A stretch of DNA of 64,000 nt from PALSA-693 sp963834725. GTDB taxonomy: Bacteria; Actinomycetota; Acidimicrobiia; Acidimicrobiales; Palsa-688. The stretch is taken from the NCBI GenBank assembly GCA_963834725.1, contig CAWICN010000001.1, positions 5,642,001-5,706,000 on the forward strand. Reading direction: 5' to 3'. Positions within the stretch are counted from its first letter, which is position 1, and each line of letters starts with the position of its first letter. The notes below the pieces were generated by a model. It did no database searches and was not told the origin of the DNA. It worked only from the letters and a program-made list of their open reading frames with translations. The position numbers were made by a program, and so were the translations under genes. Positions 62,404 through 64,000 of the stretch are shown here, in pieces.

Positions 62404-63480
62404 CTAGAAGGTGATCACGGATCGTATGACCTCGCCCTGCTCCATCGCCGAAAATGCGGCGTTAACGTCCGGGAGACCGATATGTCGCGACACCATACTT
62501 CCGAGGTCGAGCCTGTCAGTCTCGGCCAGGGCGATTAATCGAAGCATGTCCCTGCGAACCTGCGCCGACCCATAGGCGGAACCGAGAATCTGTTTCGCCT
62601 CCGCGTGGATCCGGTTCGCGGGTAGGCACAGGTCGAGGTCGGAAGGCAGCGCGCCGACCATCGTGACCGTGCCACCGCGGCAGGCTGCCTCGTATGCTTG
62701 TCGCATAGTCTCCACCCGACCAACCACCTCAAAGGTGTATTCAGCCCCCCGACCATGAGTGATCTCCTTCACCTGGTCAACGGGGTCGGCCGCCGTCGGA
62801 TCGACGCTATGCGTTGCCCCGAACATCCTCGCGGCGTCGCGCTTGGACGCAAAGGGATCCACCGCGATGAGCTCGGCCGCGCCAGCTATTCGAGCTCCCT
62901 GGACAACCGACAAGCCGACCCCGCCGCAGCCGAACACGGCAACGCTTGATCCCGGCTTGACCTGCGCGGTCCAGAGCGCGGAGCCCACTCCCGTGGTTAT
63001 GCCACACCCCAGGAGGGCCAACTGGTCGTCGGGCAATTCGGTCTCGACCTTGACAACATTTGCTTCGTTGACGGTCATGGCCTCGGCCATCGTTCCCAGC
63101 CCGGCCATGGTTGCCAGCTCGCTGCCGTCTCGCCGCACCCGCGGCATACCACCGACCCGGGCCGTCCCCTCACAACAGTGGCTTCGGCCGTTCAGGCACT
63201 GCCAACAGCCCCCGCACGCCTGTATGAACGTACAGATGACACGGTCTCCGGGACCCAGGCTGGTGACGTCCCGCCCGACTTCGCTGACTCGTCCAGTCCC
63301 CTCGTGGCCGAGCACAAATGGGAGGCGGATCGGATACTGACCCCGCGAAGCGGAGAGATCTGAGTGGCAAACGCCACTGGCCCCCGTCTCCAGTCGCACT
63401 TCCCTGGGTCCGAGCGGCATTTCCTCGATCTCACTGACGACCAGCGGCTGAGAGAATTCTTCTACTATGACTGCTCTCAT
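62404..63480 (-). CDS. Zinc-dependent alcohol dehydrogenase (MDR superfamily)
   Basis: 358 residues. Catalytic-zinc Cys in GVCHSDLSASRGQYP, GHEGTGRVSEVG, structural zinc CGGCWQCLNGRSHCC, Rossmann GCGGVGLSVVQGARIAGA, DPFASKRDAARMFGATHSVD. Class-III-like actinobacterial ADH, oxidising an alcohol with NAD, often in terpene or acyl-chain catabolism. Intact. Confidence 0.93.
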   Translation of the reverse strand: MRAVIVEEFSQPLVVSEIEEMPLGPREVRLETGASGVCHSDLSASRGQYPIRLPFVLGHEGTGRVSEVGRDVTSLGPGDRVICTFIQACGGCWQCLNGRSHCCEGTARVGGMPRVRRDGSELATMAGLGTMAEAMTVNEANVVKVETELPDDQLALLGCGITTGVGSALWTAQVKPGSSVAVFGCGGVGLSVVQGARIAGAAELIAVDPFASKRDAARMFGATHSVDPTAADPVDQVKEITHGRGAEYTFEVVGRVETMRQAYEAACRGGTVTMVGALPSDLDLCLPANRIHAEAKQILGSAYGSAQVRRDMLRLIALAETDRLDLGSMVSRHIGLPDVNAAFSAMEQGEVIRSVITF

Positions 63481-63540
63481 TTCCTTCCCCCTGTTGGTCC
63501 CTTCTCTCGGTCTGCGGACGCCATCGAGTGGAGCGTCAGC

Positions 63541-64000
63541 TTATCCTGGCCGCAATACCCGCTGCAGGAAGTTGATCCGCGTCTGGCGCATCGCGACGGA
63601 GATGGCGGCGTCGGGGACCATTCCTTCAACGCCGTGGAAGCCGCCCGCCCACACATGCAGCTCGCACACGCCACCGGCCTGCCAAATACGGTTGGCGTAG
63701 GCCACATCCTCGTCCCGGAACGTCTCCACCGAGGTGCATTCGAGGTAGGCCGGGGGCAGAGCCGAGAGATCCTCTGCCCTGGCGGGGGCGGCATAAATGG
63801 AAACCGCATCGGTGCCGCGCCGGTCGCCGAGCAATGCCGTCCACCCCACCTCGTTGGCGTGCAGATCCCAGACCCCGACTCCCTCCATTTGGTGGGCGGA
63901 GAAGGTGTCGTTGCGGTCGTCAATCATCGGCCAGATGAGAATTTGGGCAAAGATGATCGGGGCGCCTCTGTCCCTGGCGAGCAGCGCCGTCCCGGCAGCC
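63541..64000 (-). CDS. Alpha/beta hydrolase fold-3, partial at the window edge
   Basis: The minus-strand frame is open to the right edge: AAGTALLARDRGAPIIFAQI, LIWPMIDDRNDTFSAHQMEG, PPAYLECTSVETFRDEDVAY (Asp) and HVWAGGFHGVEGMVPDAAIS with the catalytic His. The nucleophile region lies beyond the window. Hormone-sensitive-lipase-like esterase. Confidence 0.88.
   Translation of the reverse strand, partial: AAGTALLARDRGAPIIFAQILIWPMIDDRNDTFSAHQMEGVGVWDLHANEVGWTALLGDRRGTDAVSIYAAPARAEDLSALPPAYLECTSVETFRDEDVAYANRIWQAGGVCELHVWAGGFHGVEGMVPDAAISVAMRQTRINFLQRVLRPG

Overview
The window reads as high-GC chromosome from an actinobacterium. Evidence is GTG/TTG starts, 4-base ATGA/GTGA overlaps, an HspR/DnaJ/Hsp20 stress set, several LLM-class flavin oxidoreductases, a mycobacterial-style terpenoid/lipid catabolic set and actinobacterial-type mobile elements. 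Assignment to an Acidimicrobiia-like lineage is only a guess. No rRNA, tRNA or CRISPR array was seen.

Layout. 1-2156: a small hypothetical gene and a decayed large serine recombinase. 2157-13108: a nested stack of mobile DNA. An IS21-family element (istA frameshifted, istB, and a small zinc-ribbon gene) holds an IS256-family element (4748-6265), a group II intron (6296-11644) and an IS630-family element (11822-13044). The group II intron holds a three-tyrosine-recombinase (RIT-type) element (7649-10995). Removing the insertions in silico rebuilds the zinc-ribbon reading frame exactly. 13109-28400: a stress and signalling region (GAF protein, glyoxalase-like protein, two cNMP-domain proteins, HspR-like and MerR regulators, DnaJ, two Hsp20, STAS, SpoIIE/PP2C phosphatase, nucleotidyltransferase) followed by a DUF3311/SSS transporter pair and SnoaL-like proteins. 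28400-36085: a second mobile cluster: IS110 remnant, a 5'-truncated group II intron carrying a second, almost identical RIT element (30005-33351), and a four-gene serine-recombinase operon. 36690-45500: LuxR fragment, K+ channel, SHOCT and DUF6325-like proteins, a GNAT/thioesterase/TetR operon with a palindromic operator, and several decayed genes. 45900-64000: a mainly metabolic stretch (D-aminoacylase-type amidohydrolase, LLM oxidoreductases, PRISE-like SDR, limonene-epoxide-hydrolase-like protein, enoyl-CoA hydratase, M20 hydrolase, GCS2 ligase, DEAD-box helicase, alpha/beta hydrolases, lytic transglycosylase, zinc alcohol dehydrogenase).

Main discovery candidate: the two RIT copies sit at the same codon position of two clearly different group II intron reverse transcriptases, the Ala-Asp codons of the catalytic (Y/F)ADD motif. 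They lie in opposite orientations relative to the reverse transcriptase, yet the same 24-base segment is on the reverse-transcriptase-upstream side of both. This suggests a recombinase trio that homes to the conserved RT active-site codons and whose gene-bearing core may insert in, or flip between, both orientations.

The chromosome shows an unusual number of frameshifted or internally deleted genes, while the RIT, IS256 and IS630 elements are intact. Reading frames given as reconstructed are my inference from matching protein segments in adjacent frames.
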